This document shows positions 1 to 9,446 of a stretch of 64,000 bases of DNA, in pieces. The DNA comes from Pseudoxanthomonas sp. (GTDB lineage Bacteria; Pseudomonadota; Gammaproteobacteria; Xanthomonadales; Xanthomonadaceae), in contig NZ_PKDG01000015.1 of the NCBI RefSeq assembly GCF_002863005.1, positions 310,001 to 374,000 on the forward strand. Reading direction: 5' to 3'. A program made the position numbers and the translations under genes. Numbering within the stretch: the first letter of the stretch is position 1; each line of letters opens with the position of its first letter. Below the pieces are notes generated by a model that searched no databases, was not told the DNA's origin, and saw only the letters and a list, made by a program, of their open reading frames with translations.

Positions 1-567
1 GGCGGATGGGATATCAGCCGCCGCGGCAACGTGTTCTACCTGAAGCCGAAGAACGTCGACGTGGACACCAACCTGCTGGTGCGCACGGCAGCGCATTCGT
101 ACATCTTCGAACTGAGGGTGGTGGCGACGGACTGGCGCGTGCTGGACCAGGCCCGCGCGGCAGGCGTGCAGTACCGCATCAAGTTCGCCTATCCGGGCGA
201 CACCAGTTTCGCCGGCACGGCCAACAAGCCGCAGGAAGTGGCGTCGGAACTCAACACCGACGTGGAGCCGGGGCGCGCGTACCACTTCAACTACGAGTAC
301 GCCCAGCGCAAGCGCGGCCCCACCTGGCTGGTGCCCACGACCGTGTACGACGATCGCCGCTTCACCTATATCCGGATGGGCGACCGCACGCGCTTCCCGA
401 GCGGCAACTTCCCGGTCGTATTCGCGCGCGACAGCGAGGACGGCGATGAATTCGTCGTCAACTCGACCGTGCAGGACGACACCATCGTCGTCCACGGCAC
501 GTATCCCTACTTGGTCATCCGCCACGGCGACAACGTGGTCGGTCTGCGCAGGAGCCCGGAGCAATGA
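1..567 (+). CDS. virB9: Type IV secretion outer-membrane-complex protein VirB9 (5' end outside window)
   Basis: The reading frame is open from base 1, so the N-terminus (signal peptide and first domain) lies to the left. What remains is the end of the VirB9/CagX domain, with the family signature reading FYLKPKN followed by TNLLVRT and HSYIFEL, and the C-terminal beta-sandwich that with VirB7 and VirB10 forms the outer-membrane core of the secretion channel. The stop codon overlaps the virB10 start in an ATGA, which implies translational coupling. The virB9-B10-B11-B1-B2-B3-B4 order is that of the chromosomal Xanthomonas-type T4SS, so virB7, virB8 and virD4 are expected upstream. Confidence 0.93.
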   Translation, partial: GGWDISRRGNVFYLKPKNVDVDTNLLVRTAAHSYIFELRVVATDWRVLDQARAAGVQYRIKFAYPGDTSFAGTANKPQEVASELNTDVEPGRAYHFNYEYAQRKRGPTWLVPTTVYDDRRFTYIRMGDRTRFPSGNFPVVFARDSEDGDEFVVNSTVQDDTIVVHGTYPYLVIRHGDNVVGLRRSPEQ

Positions 568-1769
568 ACCAGACGCCGCACGATCAGCCGGACACGGGCC
601 CCGAACGGGCAGCGCCGCAGAGCCCCTACCAGACATCGCGTCCCGCACCGGAGCCGGACCTCGACGCGAATGCGCCATACCTGCGCTCCGCGGATGTGCA
701 GCGGCTCAATCGCAAGGCGCTGCTGTTCCTAGGTGGGATCGTGGCGCTTCTGCTGCTGAGTGCGTTCTGGATATTCAACAGTGTTACGTCAGATGCAGAT
801 GATGTGGCGGGCAAAAGAGCCCAAGGTGAACAGGTCGTGATTCCTGCGGCACCTAAGGACTTACCAGAATTGCCCCCTGAGCAGCCTGCCATGGTTGCCG
901 AACCCGATCTCCCGCCGCTACCAGTCATCGACGACACGCCGCAACCACCGCCGGGGTTGGCGATTCCGGATATGGGTAATGCGACATCAAATCAACCGAC
1001 CTTGCGCGAGCGCCGCATCATGGATGGCGCTGGGATGGGCAGCGGAGTCGCTGGCCAATCCTCGGGCATGGCTGGTGTGATGTCGCCAGACGAATATGCC
1101 AGGTTGATGATGCAGGCTGGCGTGGAACCGGAGCCAACTTCGTCCCAGAAAGCTGAGGACCTGGCGAGTGCCAAGCCGCTGTACAACCCCAATACCCTGC
1201 TGTTGCGCGGCACCTACATCCGCTGCGTGCTCGAATCCCGCGTGATCACCGATGTGCCGGGTTATACCTCCTGCGTGGTGACCGAGCCGGTGTACTCGGT
1301 CAACGGCAAGCGCCTGTTGCTACCGCGCGGCTCGAAGGTGATGGGCAGCTACAACTCGGAGGCCATCATCGGTGAGCGCGCCGCCATCGTCTGGGACCGG
1401 ATCACCACACCGACCGGCATGGACGTGAACATGCGCAGTCCGGGTACCGACATGCTCGGCGCGGCCGGCAACCCGGGACACTATTCGGCGCATTGGGCAC
1501 AGCGCATCTCATCCGCCCTGCTCATCAGCATGCTGAGCGATGCCTTCAAGTACGCGGGCGCGAAGAATGGTCCGCAGGAGACCTCCATCATCAATGGCGC
1601 CATCGTCCAGAACCCCTACGAAAGCAACACCGCCAGGACGATGGAGCGCTTGGCCAACATGGCGCTGGACCGGAACATGGCGCGCCCACCGACGGTGACG
1701 ATCAACCAGGGCACGATCGTCAATGTGTACGTGGCGCGTGACGTCGACTTCTCCGCGGTGATGCGCTGA
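564..1769 (+). CDS. virB10: Type IV secretion scaffold protein VirB10
   Basis: A protein of 401 residues that should span both membranes and couple ATPase energy to the outer-membrane pore. It has a cytoplasmic N-terminus, a single transmembrane helix near residues 55-72 (LLFLGGIVALLLLSAFWIF), a proline-rich periplasmic linker (about 90-140, with PPLPVIDD) and a C-terminal TrbI/VirB10 beta-barrel domain from about residue 205 (GTYIRCVLESRVITDVPG). The start is fixed by the ATGA overlap with virB9. The linker, roughly bases 780-1150, is less GC-rich and uses more A/T-ending codons than the rest, as expected for a fast-evolving or exchanged segment. Confidence 0.95.
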   Translation: MNQTPHDQPDTGPERAAPQSPYQTSRPAPEPDLDANAPYLRSADVQRLNRKALLFLGGIVALLLLSAFWIFNSVTSDADDVAGKRAQGEQVVIPAAPKDLPELPPEQPAMVAEPDLPPLPVIDDTPQPPPGLAIPDMGNATSNQPTLRERRIMDGAGMGSGVAGQSSGMAGVMSPDEYARLMMQAGVEPEPTSSQKAEDLASAKPLYNPNTLLLRGTYIRCVLESRVITDVPGYTSCVVTEPVYSVNGKRLLLPRGSKVMGSYNSEAIIGERAAIVWDRITTPTGMDVNMRSPGTDMLGAAGNPGHYSAHWAQRISSALLISMLSDAFKYAGAKNGPQETSIINGAIVQNPYESNTARTMERLANMALDRNMARPPTVTINQGTIVNVYVARDVDFSAVMR

Positions 1770-1782
1770 CGGGCGTTCATTC

Positions 1783-2823
1783 ATGGATACGCAGAACGAG
1801 CCCCTTGCCCGCATCTCCAACGAGTTCCTGGACTACCAGTACCAGGTGCTCGGGATCGGCGATCACATGCAGTCCTCGGACGTCACCGAGATCTGCATCA
1901 ATCGCCCCGGTGAGCTCTATCTCGAAACGGCACGGGCGGGGTGGCTCAAGGCCGACGTGCCGACGCTCACCTTCGAGCGCGCCCGGCAGTTCTGCACCTC
2001 GGTCGTCAACGAAAGCAACACCGGCCAGCGCATCACCGACATCGATCCGATGGTGTCGCTGACCTTTCCGACCGGCCAGCGCGCGCAGTTCGTGATTCCG
2101 CCGGCCTGCGACGCCGGCAAGGTATCGATCACCATCCGCCTGCCGGCGAAGTTCAGCAAATCGTTGGAGCAGTACGAACAGGACGGTTTCTTCGACGACA
2201 TCCTCGAGCAGCAGCAGGTGCTCGGCGACCACGACCAGGAACTGCTGGAGCTCCGTCGCAGCCGCAACTATGCGGAGTTCTTCCGCAAGGCCGTGCATTA
2301 CCACAAGAACATCGTGGTGGCCGGCGCGACCGGCAGCGGCAAGACGACGTTCATGAAGTCGCTGGTCAACCACATCCCCGACCAGGAGCGTCTGGTGACG
2401 ATCGAGGACGCCCGCGAACTGTTCATCCGCCAGCCCAACGTCGTGCACCTGCTCTACTCGAAAGGCGGACAGAGCGCCAGCAACATCACCGCCAAGAACT
2501 GCATGGAAGCCTGCCTGCGCATGAAGCCGGACCGCATCATCCTGGCGGAGCTGCGCGGCGACGAGTCGTTCTACTTCATCCGCAACTGCGCATCCGGTCA
2601 TCCGGGTTCCATCACCAGTTGCCACGCCGGCAGCACGGCGCAGACCTGGGACCAGCTCGCCCTGATGGTCAAAGCGTCGGCCGAAGGCGCGGGCCTCGAG
2701 TTCGAAGTCATCAAGCGCCTGCTGAAGATGACCATCGACATCGTCGTGCACATCAAGGCGCACGCGGGGCGCCGCTACATCACCGGCATCGACTTCGATC
2801 CCGCCCGTGCCTTGGCCGCCTGA
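1783..2823 (+). CDS. virB11: Type IV secretion hexameric ATPase VirB11
   Basis: A 346-residue traffic ATPase of the PulE/VirB11 superfamily. The Walker A motif GATGSGKT is near residue 181. The acidic Asp box (TIEDARELF), a Walker B-like stretch (RIILAELRGDE) and the histidine box (GHPGSITSCHAGS) follow in the usual order. The N-terminal half matches the VirB11 oligomerisation domain. It acts at the cytoplasmic face of the channel, switching between pilus assembly and substrate transfer. It starts 13 bases after virB10, inside the same operon. Confidence 0.96.
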   Translation: MDTQNEPLARISNEFLDYQYQVLGIGDHMQSSDVTEICINRPGELYLETARAGWLKADVPTLTFERARQFCTSVVNESNTGQRITDIDPMVSLTFPTGQRAQFVIPPACDAGKVSITIRLPAKFSKSLEQYEQDGFFDDILEQQQVLGDHDQELLELRRSRNYAEFFRKAVHYHKNIVVAGATGSGKTTFMKSLVNHIPDQERLVTIEDARELFIRQPNVVHLLYSKGGQSASNITAKNCMEACLRMKPDRIILAELRGDESFYFIRNCASGHPGSITSCHAGSTAQTWDQLALMVKASAEGAGLEFEVIKRLLKMTIDIVVHIKAHAGRRYITGIDFDPARALAA

Positions 2824-2924
2824 AGGACGCATATGAACGCCACGTACCCATCGACGACAGGGCAGGGATCCGGCAGGTGGGGCAGCCTCGGTATGCCGGG
2901 TTGCCAAGAAGGGAGGGTCTGCTG

Positions 2925-3737
2925 ATGCTGCCTGGCATGGAGCTGATGGGCTGTACCGGACTGGCGGTTCCGCCGACGGTGATGGAGCACGTCGTGAAGG
3001 TCGAGTCCTCGTTCAATCCGTACGCGATCGGTGTGGTCGGGGGGCGACTGGCCCGGCAACCCCGCAATCTGGCGGAGGCGCTGTCGACGGCCCGCATGCT
3101 CGAGGACCGTGGCTACAACTTTTCGCTGGGACTGGCGCAGGTCAATCGCTACAACCTCACGCGGCAGGGACTCGACAGCTACGAGAAGGCGTTCGATGTC
3201 TGCCCGAACCTGCAGGCAGGCTCGCGCATCCTCGCCGAGTGCTATTCGCGTTCCGGCAACGATTGGGGCAAGGCCTTCAGCTGCTACTACTCCGGCAACT
3301 TCACGACCGGCTATCGGCACGGGTACGTTCAGAAGGTATTCGCTTCCTGGCAGCGGCAGGCGGCTAGCGGCAACGCGCAGGCCATACCGGTGATCGATCG
3401 CAGGACGGTCGCCCAGGCATCGCGGACGACGCGACGCACAGCATATGAGCAGGCCTCACGCGCGGCCATGGGCGATCGGGCGTCGTCACGCGTCGCACGC
3501 CGTGTCGAGGAAGCGAGGTCCGAGCGGGTGGATGCGCTGCGTACCGCCGCCGTCGCAGCGGATGCTCCGCGGCGCACGACGGCACTGCCGGCCGCACCCG
3601 TCATAGCGCCGGCCATCGCGCAGGCATCGGCCGATGCGCCCGTCACGGTGCAGGCCTATCACCAGAACACCACCACGGCGCCGCAAGCGCCGCAGGTCGT
3701 GCAGACATCCGGGAGGGATGACGCTTTCGTCTTCTAG
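2925..3737 (+). CDS. virB1: VirB1-type lytic transglycosylase of the T4SS
   Basis: The chosen ATG gives 270 residues and is preceded by AAGGGAGG eight bases upstream; the frame stays open much further left but only as a shadow of virB11. The N-terminal 150 residues form an SLT-fold domain with the catalytic glutamate in KVESSFNP and the downstream GLAQVNRYN motif. It should cut peptidoglycan locally so the channel can be assembled. The C-terminal 110 residues are low-complexity, rich in Ala, Arg, Val and Thr, with no recognisable domain; in Agrobacterium the C-terminal part of VirB1 is released as VirB1*. I see no convincing classical signal peptide at this start, so a slightly different start cannot be ruled out. 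Confidence 0.88.
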   Translation: MLPGMELMGCTGLAVPPTVMEHVVKVESSFNPYAIGVVGGRLARQPRNLAEALSTARMLEDRGYNFSLGLAQVNRYNLTRQGLDSYEKAFDVCPNLQAGSRILAECYSRSGNDWGKAFSCYYSGNFTTGYRHGYVQKVFASWQRQAASGNAQAIPVIDRRTVAQASRTTRRTAYEQASRAAMGDRASSRVARRVEEARSERVDALRTAAVAADAPRRTTALPAAPVIAPAIAQASADAPVTVQAYHQNTTTAPQAPQVVQTSGRDDAFVF

Positions 3738-3811
3738 CAGTACCCGCCAGGGATGGCTCATCGGCACGCGAAAGTGCCACCTACCGTTGCAACCACCATT
3801 TGGGGTCCATC

Positions 3812-4186
3812 ATGAACAACACGCACTTTATCCAGGCAAAGCAGGCTTCCAGCGCCATCGTCATGCTGATCATCGCCGCCACCGCGCTGGCATTTCCGGA
3901 GCTGGCGCTCGCCCAGGACGCCACCGGCGCGCAGGGACGGGTCACCAGCTTCTTCACCAACATCAATTCCCTGCTGAACGTGGCGTCGATCGCCATCGTG
4001 ACCATCGCCGTGATCTTCGCGGGCTACCAGATCGCGTTCAACCACAAGCGGGTCGGCGACGTGGCGCCCGTGCTGATCGGTGGCTTCCTGATCGGTGCGG
4101 CCGCGCAGATCGCGAAGATGCTGCTGCCTTCCGACGTGACGTCGACCGCGATGGTCGTCGGACAGATGCTGACGCAGTATGCATAA
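3812..4186 (+). CDS. virB2: Major pilin VirB2
   Basis: A 124-residue protein with a long signal peptide ending near FPELALA|QDATG and two hydrophobic helices (about 50-75 and 85-105), the normal architecture of VirB2 pilins, which are inserted in the inner membrane and extracted to form the pilus. A TTG four codons upstream is also in frame, but the ATG is the more likely start. The gene overlaps the virB3 start by eight bases. Confidence 0.9.
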   Translation: MNNTHFIQAKQASSAIVMLIIAATALAFPELALAQDATGAQGRVTSFFTNINSLLNVASIAIVTIAVIFAGYQIAFNHKRVGDVAPVLIGGFLIGAAAQIAKMLLPSDVTSTAMVVGQMLTQYA

Positions 4187-4493
4187 GAACGTGCTGTTCA
4201 GGGGCTGCACCCGCCCACCCATGTTCATGGGGGTTCCGTATGTGCCCTTCACGATCGGGGCGGGCAGCTGCCTGCTGCTCACGTTCTACTTCAACATGTT
4301 CTTCCTGGCCCTGCTGCCGGTCGTGATCTTCATCATGCGGCAGATGGCGCGCCGCGACGAAATGATCTTCCGGCTGCTCGGCCTGCGGTGGCAGTTCCGG
4401 ACCAAGGTCCGGAACCTCCGCCACCACGAGGGCATGTGGGTGTTCACGCCCAACAGTTATCGCAAGCGCTTCGACGACTCGATCCCGGATTGA
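4179..4493 (+). CDS. virB3: Type IV secretion inner-membrane protein VirB3
   Basis: A small protein (104 residues) with the typical VirB3 start: a short cytoplasmic lead, the RGCTRPPMFMGVPYVPF motif, then two closely spaced transmembrane helices (about residues 25-52). VirB3 partners with VirB4 and in many systems is fused to it. Here the two genes are separate but only three bases apart, and virB3 overlaps virB2. Confidence 0.93.
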   Translation: MHKNVLFRGCTRPPMFMGVPYVPFTIGAGSCLLLTFYFNMFFLALLPVVIFIMRQMARRDEMIFRLLGLRWQFRTKVRNLRHHEGMWVFTPNSYRKRFDDSIPD

Positions 4494-4496
4494 CCC

Positions 4497-6950
4497 ATGC
4501 TCGCGCCTGACCTGTCCATCGCCGAATTCATCCCGCTGTCCGCCCACGTGTCCCCGCAGGTGGTCAAGACGACGGGGGGCGACTTCCTGCTGACGTGGCG
4601 GCTGGAAGGGCTGCCGTTCGTCGGGCGCGAGGAATGGGAGCTGGAGCACAGGCACAACACGTTCAACCGCATGCTGCAGACGTTGCGGGCGCCCGATTTC
4701 GTGAACGTCGCATTCTGGGTGCACGACCTGCGCCGGCGTGGTGGCATACGCTCCGGCGCGCGCTTCGGCCAAGCGTTCAACCAGGCGCTGTCGGACGGCT
4801 ACTTCGATGCGCTGTCCGCGCAGAAGATCATGCAGAACGAGCTTTACCTCACGATGATCTACCGCCCCATCGTGATGGGGAAGAAGTTCGTCGAGAAGTC
4901 CGCCAACGTGCCGCGCCTCCAGGCCGAGCAGGAGCAGGCGGTGGACAAGATCATGGAGCTGGCGGGCAACGTCGAGGCCGTGCTCAAGGACTACGCACCG
5001 ACCCGGCTGGGCATGTACGAATCCGATGCGGGCGGCGTCTTCTCCGAAACGCTCGAGTTCTTCGGCTTCGTCCTCAACCGCATCTCCGAACCGGTCCCGG
5101 TCCTGCGCGCGCCGCTGTACGATTACCTGGCAGTGAGCCGGCACATGTTCTCGTCCAAGACGGGCGATTTCGTCGTCAGCACGCCGGATGGACGGAACCA
5201 TTTCGGCGCCATCCTGAATATCAAGGAGTATACGGACGGTACCTGGCCCGGCATCCTCAACGGCCTGAAGTATCTCGACTTCGAGTACGTCATCACGCAC
5301 TCGTTCAGTCCGATGGGGCGCCAGGACGCACTGAAGGTGCTGGACCGCACCAAGGGCATGATGATCTCGTCGGGCGACAAGGCGGTGAGCCAGATCATCG
5401 AGCTGGACGGTGCCATGGACCAGGTCGCGTCCGGCAACTTCGTGCTGGGCGAGTACCACTTCATCATGACCCTGTACGCGGAGGACCAGCAGCGTCTGTC
5501 GCAGAACGTGGCCGTGGCGCGGGCGGAGCTGTCCAACGCCGGCTTCGTGTCCGCCAAGGAAGACCTGGCCGTCTGCTCTTCGTTCTATTCCCAGCTGCCG
5601 GGCAACTGGCGCTACCGTACGCGGCTGGCGAACGTCAGTTCGCTGAACTTCCTGGGACTGTCGCCGCTGCACAACTTCGCCACCGGCAAGCGCGACAACA
5701 ATCCGTGGGGCGACAGCGTGACGGTGCTGCAGACCACCAACGGACAGCCCTACTACTTCAACTTCCACGCCACGCATCCCGCCGAGAATTCGCTGGGTGA
5801 GAAGGCCATTGCCAACACCATGGTCATCGGCAAGTCGGGCACCGGCAAGACCGCGCTGATCAACTTCCTGCTCAGCCAGGTGCAGAAGTTCGATCCCGTG
5901 CCGACCATCTTCTTCTTCGACAAGGACCGTGGTGCGGAGATATTCGTGCGCGCCTGCGGCGGCAACTACCTGGCGCTGGAGAACGGGCAGCCTACCGGCT
6001 TCAACCCGTTCCAGTGCGAACGCACTGACGCCAACGTGCAGTTCCTGGCGGGGCTGATCAAGGTCCTGGCGGCCAAGAGCCACTACACGGCACGTGAGGA
6101 CGAGGACATCTTCCGGGCGGTCGAGTCCATGCTGGACATGCCGCTCCACTTGAGGTCGATGACCAACTTCCAGAAGAGCCTGCCCAACATGGGGGACGAC
6201 GGACTCTATGCCCGCCTCCGCAAGTGGACGTCAGGCAACGCGCTCGGCTGGGTGTTCGACAACCCCGTCGACACGATCGACCTGAGCCGGGCCAGCATCA
6301 TCGGCTTCGACTACACCGATGTCATCGAGAATGCCGAAATCCGCGTCCCCGTCATCAACTATCTGTTGCATCGGCTGGAAGAGCTGATCGACGGTCGCCC
6401 GCTGATCTACGTGATGGACGAGTTCTGGAAGATCCTCGATGGCGGCGGAGCGCTCAAGGACTTCGCCAAGAACAAGCAGAAGACCATCCGAAAGCAGAAC
6501 GGCCTCGGCATCTTCGCCACCCAGAGCCCGGAAGATGCGCTCGCCAGCGACATATCTGCGGCGCTGATCGAACAGACGGCGACGCTGATCCTGCTTCCCA
6601 ATCCGAATGCGGCGCGCGAAGACTACATCGACGGGCTGAAGCTGACCGACGCGGAATTCAAGGTCATCAAGAGCCTGGACGAGCGCTCGCGCTGCTTCCT
6701 GGTCAAGCAGGGCCACGCCTCGACCGTGTGCCAACTCAACCTGCGCGGCATGGACGATGCCCTCGCGGTCATCTCGGCCAGCACCGACAACATCGAGATC
6801 ATGCATCACATCGTCGAGGAAGAAGCACTGCGACTGGGCGTCGACAAGGCCGACCTGCGCCCCGAGCAGTGGTTGCCGCGTTTTCAGGAGGAGCGGAAAG
6901 GGTCGGGCAGGTCAGCGAGCCGCTCCTTATCGAACAACAAGCAAAGTTAG
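4497..6950 (+). CDS. virB4: Type IV secretion ATPase VirB4
   Basis: An 817-residue CagE/TrbE/VirB family ATPase. The N-terminal ~400 residues carry the VirB4 family domain. The C-terminal RecA-like domain has Walker A GKSGTGKT near residue 445 and Walker B LIYVMDEFWK near 638, followed by the glutamine motif FATQSPEDA. VirB4 is the largest energy source of the channel and binds the inner-membrane complex with VirB3. Length and motif spacing are normal. Its high-GC codon use contrasts with virB5 and virB6 downstream. Confidence 0.97.
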   Translation: MLAPDLSIAEFIPLSAHVSPQVVKTTGGDFLLTWRLEGLPFVGREEWELEHRHNTFNRMLQTLRAPDFVNVAFWVHDLRRRGGIRSGARFGQAFNQALSDGYFDALSAQKIMQNELYLTMIYRPIVMGKKFVEKSANVPRLQAEQEQAVDKIMELAGNVEAVLKDYAPTRLGMYESDAGGVFSETLEFFGFVLNRISEPVPVLRAPLYDYLAVSRHMFSSKTGDFVVSTPDGRNHFGAILNIKEYTDGTWPGILNGLKYLDFEYVITHSFSPMGRQDALKVLDRTKGMMISSGDKAVSQIIELDGAMDQVASGNFVLGEYHFIMTLYAEDQQRLSQNVAVARAELSNAGFVSAKEDLAVCSSFYSQLPGNWRYRTRLANVSSLNFLGLSPLHNFATGKRDNNPWGDSVTVLQTTNGQPYYFNFHATHPAENSLGEKAIANTMVIGKSGTGKTALINFLLSQVQKFDPVPTIFFFDKDRGAEIFVRACGGNYLALENGQPTGFNPFQCERTDANVQFLAGLIKVLAAKSHYTAREDEDIFRAVESMLDMPLHLRSMTNFQKSLPNMGDDGLYARLRKWTSGNALGWVFDNPVDTIDLSRASIIGFDYTDVIENAEIRVPVINYLLHRLEELIDGRPLIYVMDEFWKILDGGGALKDFAKNKQKTIRKQNGLGIFATQSPEDALASDISAALIEQTATLILLPNPNAAREDYIDGLKLTDAEFKVIKSLDERSRCFLVKQGHASTVCQLNLRGMDDALAVISASTDNIEIMHHIVEEEALRLGVDKADLRPEQWLPRFQEERKGSGRSASRSLSNNKQS

Positions 6951-7028
6951 TCCTAGCTCCGGCCGGCGTCTTGCAAGCGAGGAGGCCAGTGGAGAATCGC
7001 AACGTCAAACCGACTAAGGGAGACAGAC

Positions 7029-7796
7029 ATGTCACGAGTTCTTACAGAAAAAGGAAAGGAGATTAGGCTCTTGGCGCTAACGTTGCTGATTGCTGCTCTC
7101 CTGCTGCCCGCGCTCCCCAGCAGTGCATCGGGAGTTCCTGTCGTTGATGGAGCGCATATCGGCGTCAACAAATTTGCTTGGGTGGCCCAATACCAGCAGA
7201 TGTACCAAGAATTGCAGCGACAGATGGAACAGTACCGAACCCAGATCCGTGAGCTCGAGCAAAAGTATGTGAATGGTCCTTCATTCAACGGAGGTCTTGG
7301 TTATCGAGAGACGCTATCGGAGCGCGGACTGAATGACTATGTGGCGGAACGCTGTGGTAGTGGAAGCGGCCTTCGTACCGGTCCTGCACAACTCAAGGAC
7401 ATTGCTGAGCGTCAGTTCAAGAACTGCGTGGCTATCATCCAGACAGAGAATACGCGCTACAACGTGATGGTCCGGATATTGAAGAATCTTGATGTTCGGG
7501 ATAGGCAGATGGAAGAGCTCAAGAAGCAGGCTGCCGCAGTGCCTGCTGACCAGCCCGGTTCGCTCGAGAGAGTGAAGGCCAACATCGCCCAGCTGGAAGC
7601 GTACGTCGCGCTCGATATCCAGAATGCAAATACGCTGCTTAGCGCTTACGACGCCAGTCTGAAAGCGCTCAACACTGAGCAAGTTTGGCTGGGTCAGGCT
7701 GCTTTCAACGGGAAAGGTCGCGGCCTATTTGAAGAAGTTGTGCAATACGGGACACTCAAGGGTGCGCTGCAGGTTGCGCGTAGTCGTGAGCGCTAG
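7029..7796 (+). CDS. virB5: VirB5-like minor pilin / periplasmic T4SS protein
   Basis: A 255-residue secreted protein with a cleavable signal peptide (hydrophobic run LLALTLLIAALLLPALP, cleavage near SSASG). A long amphipathic helical region (about 45-80, rich in Gln and Glu) and a second helical bundle (about 150-215) follow, as in the VirB5/TraC fold. GGGAGA lies upstream of the ATG. Position between virB4 and virB6 supports VirB5, the pilus-tip adhesin, although sequence conservation in this family is poor. The gene is visibly less GC-rich than virB4. Confidence 0.78.
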   Translation: MSRVLTEKGKEIRLLALTLLIAALLLPALPSSASGVPVVDGAHIGVNKFAWVAQYQQMYQELQRQMEQYRTQIRELEQKYVNGPSFNGGLGYRETLSERGLNDYVAERCGSGSGLRTGPAQLKDIAERQFKNCVAIIQTENTRYNVMVRILKNLDVRDRQMEELKKQAAAVPADQPGSLERVKANIAQLEAYVALDIQNANTLLSAYDASLKALNTEQVWLGQAAFNGKGRGLFEEVVQYGTLKGALQVARSRER

Positions 7797-7868
7797 CGAA
7801 ATGAGCGATTGAAGGTCCACTCAATCGGGCAGAAATATGATCCACTCTCACGAGCAGGCAGGCACATA

Positions 7869-8930
7869 ATGGACGTCGGATTGCTGCCAATAATGGATAC
7901 GGTGCGTGAGTGGGTGCCTTTGCATGCCTCATTACCGAACATGGTCTTCTTCCATGAGATCAATGACTTTATTGATGACGAACTGATCAATGAATATCTG
8001 CCCAACCTTGGGCGGAGAGTCATGCGCGTAGTTGGCGGGATAGGTACCGTGCTCCTCACTTTGTGGATAATGATCCAGGGCTACCGAATAGTTACAGGAC
8101 AATCTCGAGAGTCCATGCTGGCTCTGGTCGTCAGTTCGCTGCGCGCCACATTCATCATTGGCATTGCGCTGGGAGCGGCTGTTTCATGGGGGCCGATCTA
8201 CCAGACGTTGACAGATGGTCTGACAAAGACGGTGAACGAGACGATGACGGGCGAAGAGGATGGCGGCGGGGCATATGGTGATATCGATCGCACGCTCGCC
8301 ATTATGCAGGTGGCGCTGTCTGCCATCGATACGGTGGATAGTAATCACGACATGGTCACAGAGAAGCAGAAGGATCGTGCCCTGTTGTTTACTGGCGTAG
8401 GTCTCGGAGCGCCTGCCATCATGGCGGCTGTGGCAATGATGTTGAATAAGGTAGCGATCGGTCTGATTGTTGCGATGGGTCCAATATTCATTCTATGCCT
8501 GCTGTTCGAGCAAACCAAACCTCTATTCCAGAAATGGTTGATGTACGGAATAGGCACACTTTTCTCAATGGCATTGTTGACGGTCATGGTGACGTTGGCG
8601 CTCGACATGGTTATTGCTGTCGGATCAGCTTTTTGGATTACAAGTGCGCTTGGCATGGGGGGAGAGAATGTGACCAACATGGCGATGCAGCAGGGAGGTC
8701 TTGGGCTGATCTTGACCGCTCTCATTGTGAGCGCGCCGCCGATGGCAGCGATGCTGTTCCAGGGCACGCTTGGTCAGTTCACGCCCTACAGTGCCTTCCA
8801 GCCAACGCAACAGCCAGGCGCGCCGGGACAGCCGGGGTACTCTGGGGTGAGTGGGGATATGCAGTCAGTGGCACGTTCGTCGTCAATGGCAAACTCGTCT
8901 TTTCAGTCACCACGCAACATTTTCAACTGA
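7869..8930 (+). CDS. virB6: Type IV secretion polytopic inner-membrane protein VirB6
   Basis: Starting at this ATG the protein has 353 residues; an in-frame TTG 60 bases upstream has no better ribosome site. It contains at least five strong transmembrane segments (for example around GTVLLTLWIMIQGY, ATFIIGIALGAAVSW, VAIGLIVAMGPIFILCLLF, ALLTVMVTLALDMVIAVG) and the TrbL/VirB6 domain. The extreme C-terminus is hydrophilic and Gln/Ser-rich. VirB6 lines the inner-membrane channel. Codon use is less GC-biased than in virB10-B4. Confidence 0.88.
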   Translation: MDVGLLPIMDTVREWVPLHASLPNMVFFHEINDFIDDELINEYLPNLGRRVMRVVGGIGTVLLTLWIMIQGYRIVTGQSRESMLALVVSSLRATFIIGIALGAAVSWGPIYQTLTDGLTKTVNETMTGEEDGGGAYGDIDRTLAIMQVALSAIDTVDSNHDMVTEKQKDRALLFTGVGLGAPAIMAAVAMMLNKVAIGLIVAMGPIFILCLLFEQTKPLFQKWLMYGIGTLFSMALLTVMVTLALDMVIAVGSAFWITSALGMGGENVTNMAMQQGGLGLILTALIVSAPPMAAMLFQGTLGQFTPYSAFQPTQQPGAPGQPGYSGVSGDMQSVARSSSMANSSFQSPRNIFN

Positions 8931-8942
8931 GGCTGGCCGCTA

Positions 8943-9446
8943 ATGTCCCGCACAACAGTTCTTCTCTTCCTGCTCGTCTTCTCCACGGGGTCCTATGCGC
9001 AGACAGCATGTCCGCAAGGTGTTGGTCCGGGTGATCCACGTTGTGGCCCAGCTGGAGGAGCCGGGGGCGGTTGGGACCTTCCTGCCGGGAAAGTCTATAA
9101 CCGATGGAAATCAACCTGGGGTGCGATGGTAGGGGATAATGCCACCGGCAACGTGGGTACATCGACCGGTCAATCGAGCCGCCGGAAAGCAGTGCGCGAA
9201 GCGCGCGATAAGTGCAAGGCCAGCGGCGGACTGGAATGCAAGTTCGTCTATACCTACATGAATACCTGCGCAGTAGTGGCCGAGCCGATTGAGGTGCTGA
9301 AGAATCCGATCGCTACATATCTGGACGGAGAGACGGTGGAGGCTGCATCGAAGCTCGCCATAGCTGATTGCACCGTTAAAAACGCAGGACGTTCTTGCGA
9401 AATGACTTACTCGAACTGCACGGCTCCTATACTGATTCGCGAGTAA
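8943..9446 (+). CDS. DUF4189-type secreted protein linked to the T4SS
   Basis: A 167-residue protein with a clear signal peptide (VLLFLLVFSTGSYAQ, cleavage near SYAQ|TAC). After a Gly/Pro-rich linker (CPQGVGPGDPRCGP) it has a DUF4189-like domain starting near GAMVGDNATG. Eight or so cysteines in the mature part suggest disulfides in the periplasm. It starts 13 bases after virB6 and looks like the last gene of the virB operon. Proteins of this type recur at the 3' end of Xanthomonadaceae virB loci, but a function is not known to me. Confidence 0.72.
   Translation: MSRTTVLLFLLVFSTGSYAQTACPQGVGPGDPRCGPAGGAGGGWDLPAGKVYNRWKSTWGAMVGDNATGNVGTSTGQSSRRKAVREARDKCKASGGLECKFVYTYMNTCAVVAEPIEVLKNPIATYLDGETVEAASKLAIADCTVKNAGRSCEMTYSNCTAPILIRE

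Noticed and set aside
1941-2924. Long N-terminal extension of the virB1 frame across virB11
   Set aside because: The extension lies entirely in virB11 in another frame and lacks any VirB1 similarity; the ATG at 2925 has a good ribosome site.
4038-6149. 703-codon minus-strand frame opposite virB3-virB4
   Set aside because: Antisense shadow of virB4; composition is Arg/Leu/His-rich without any motif.
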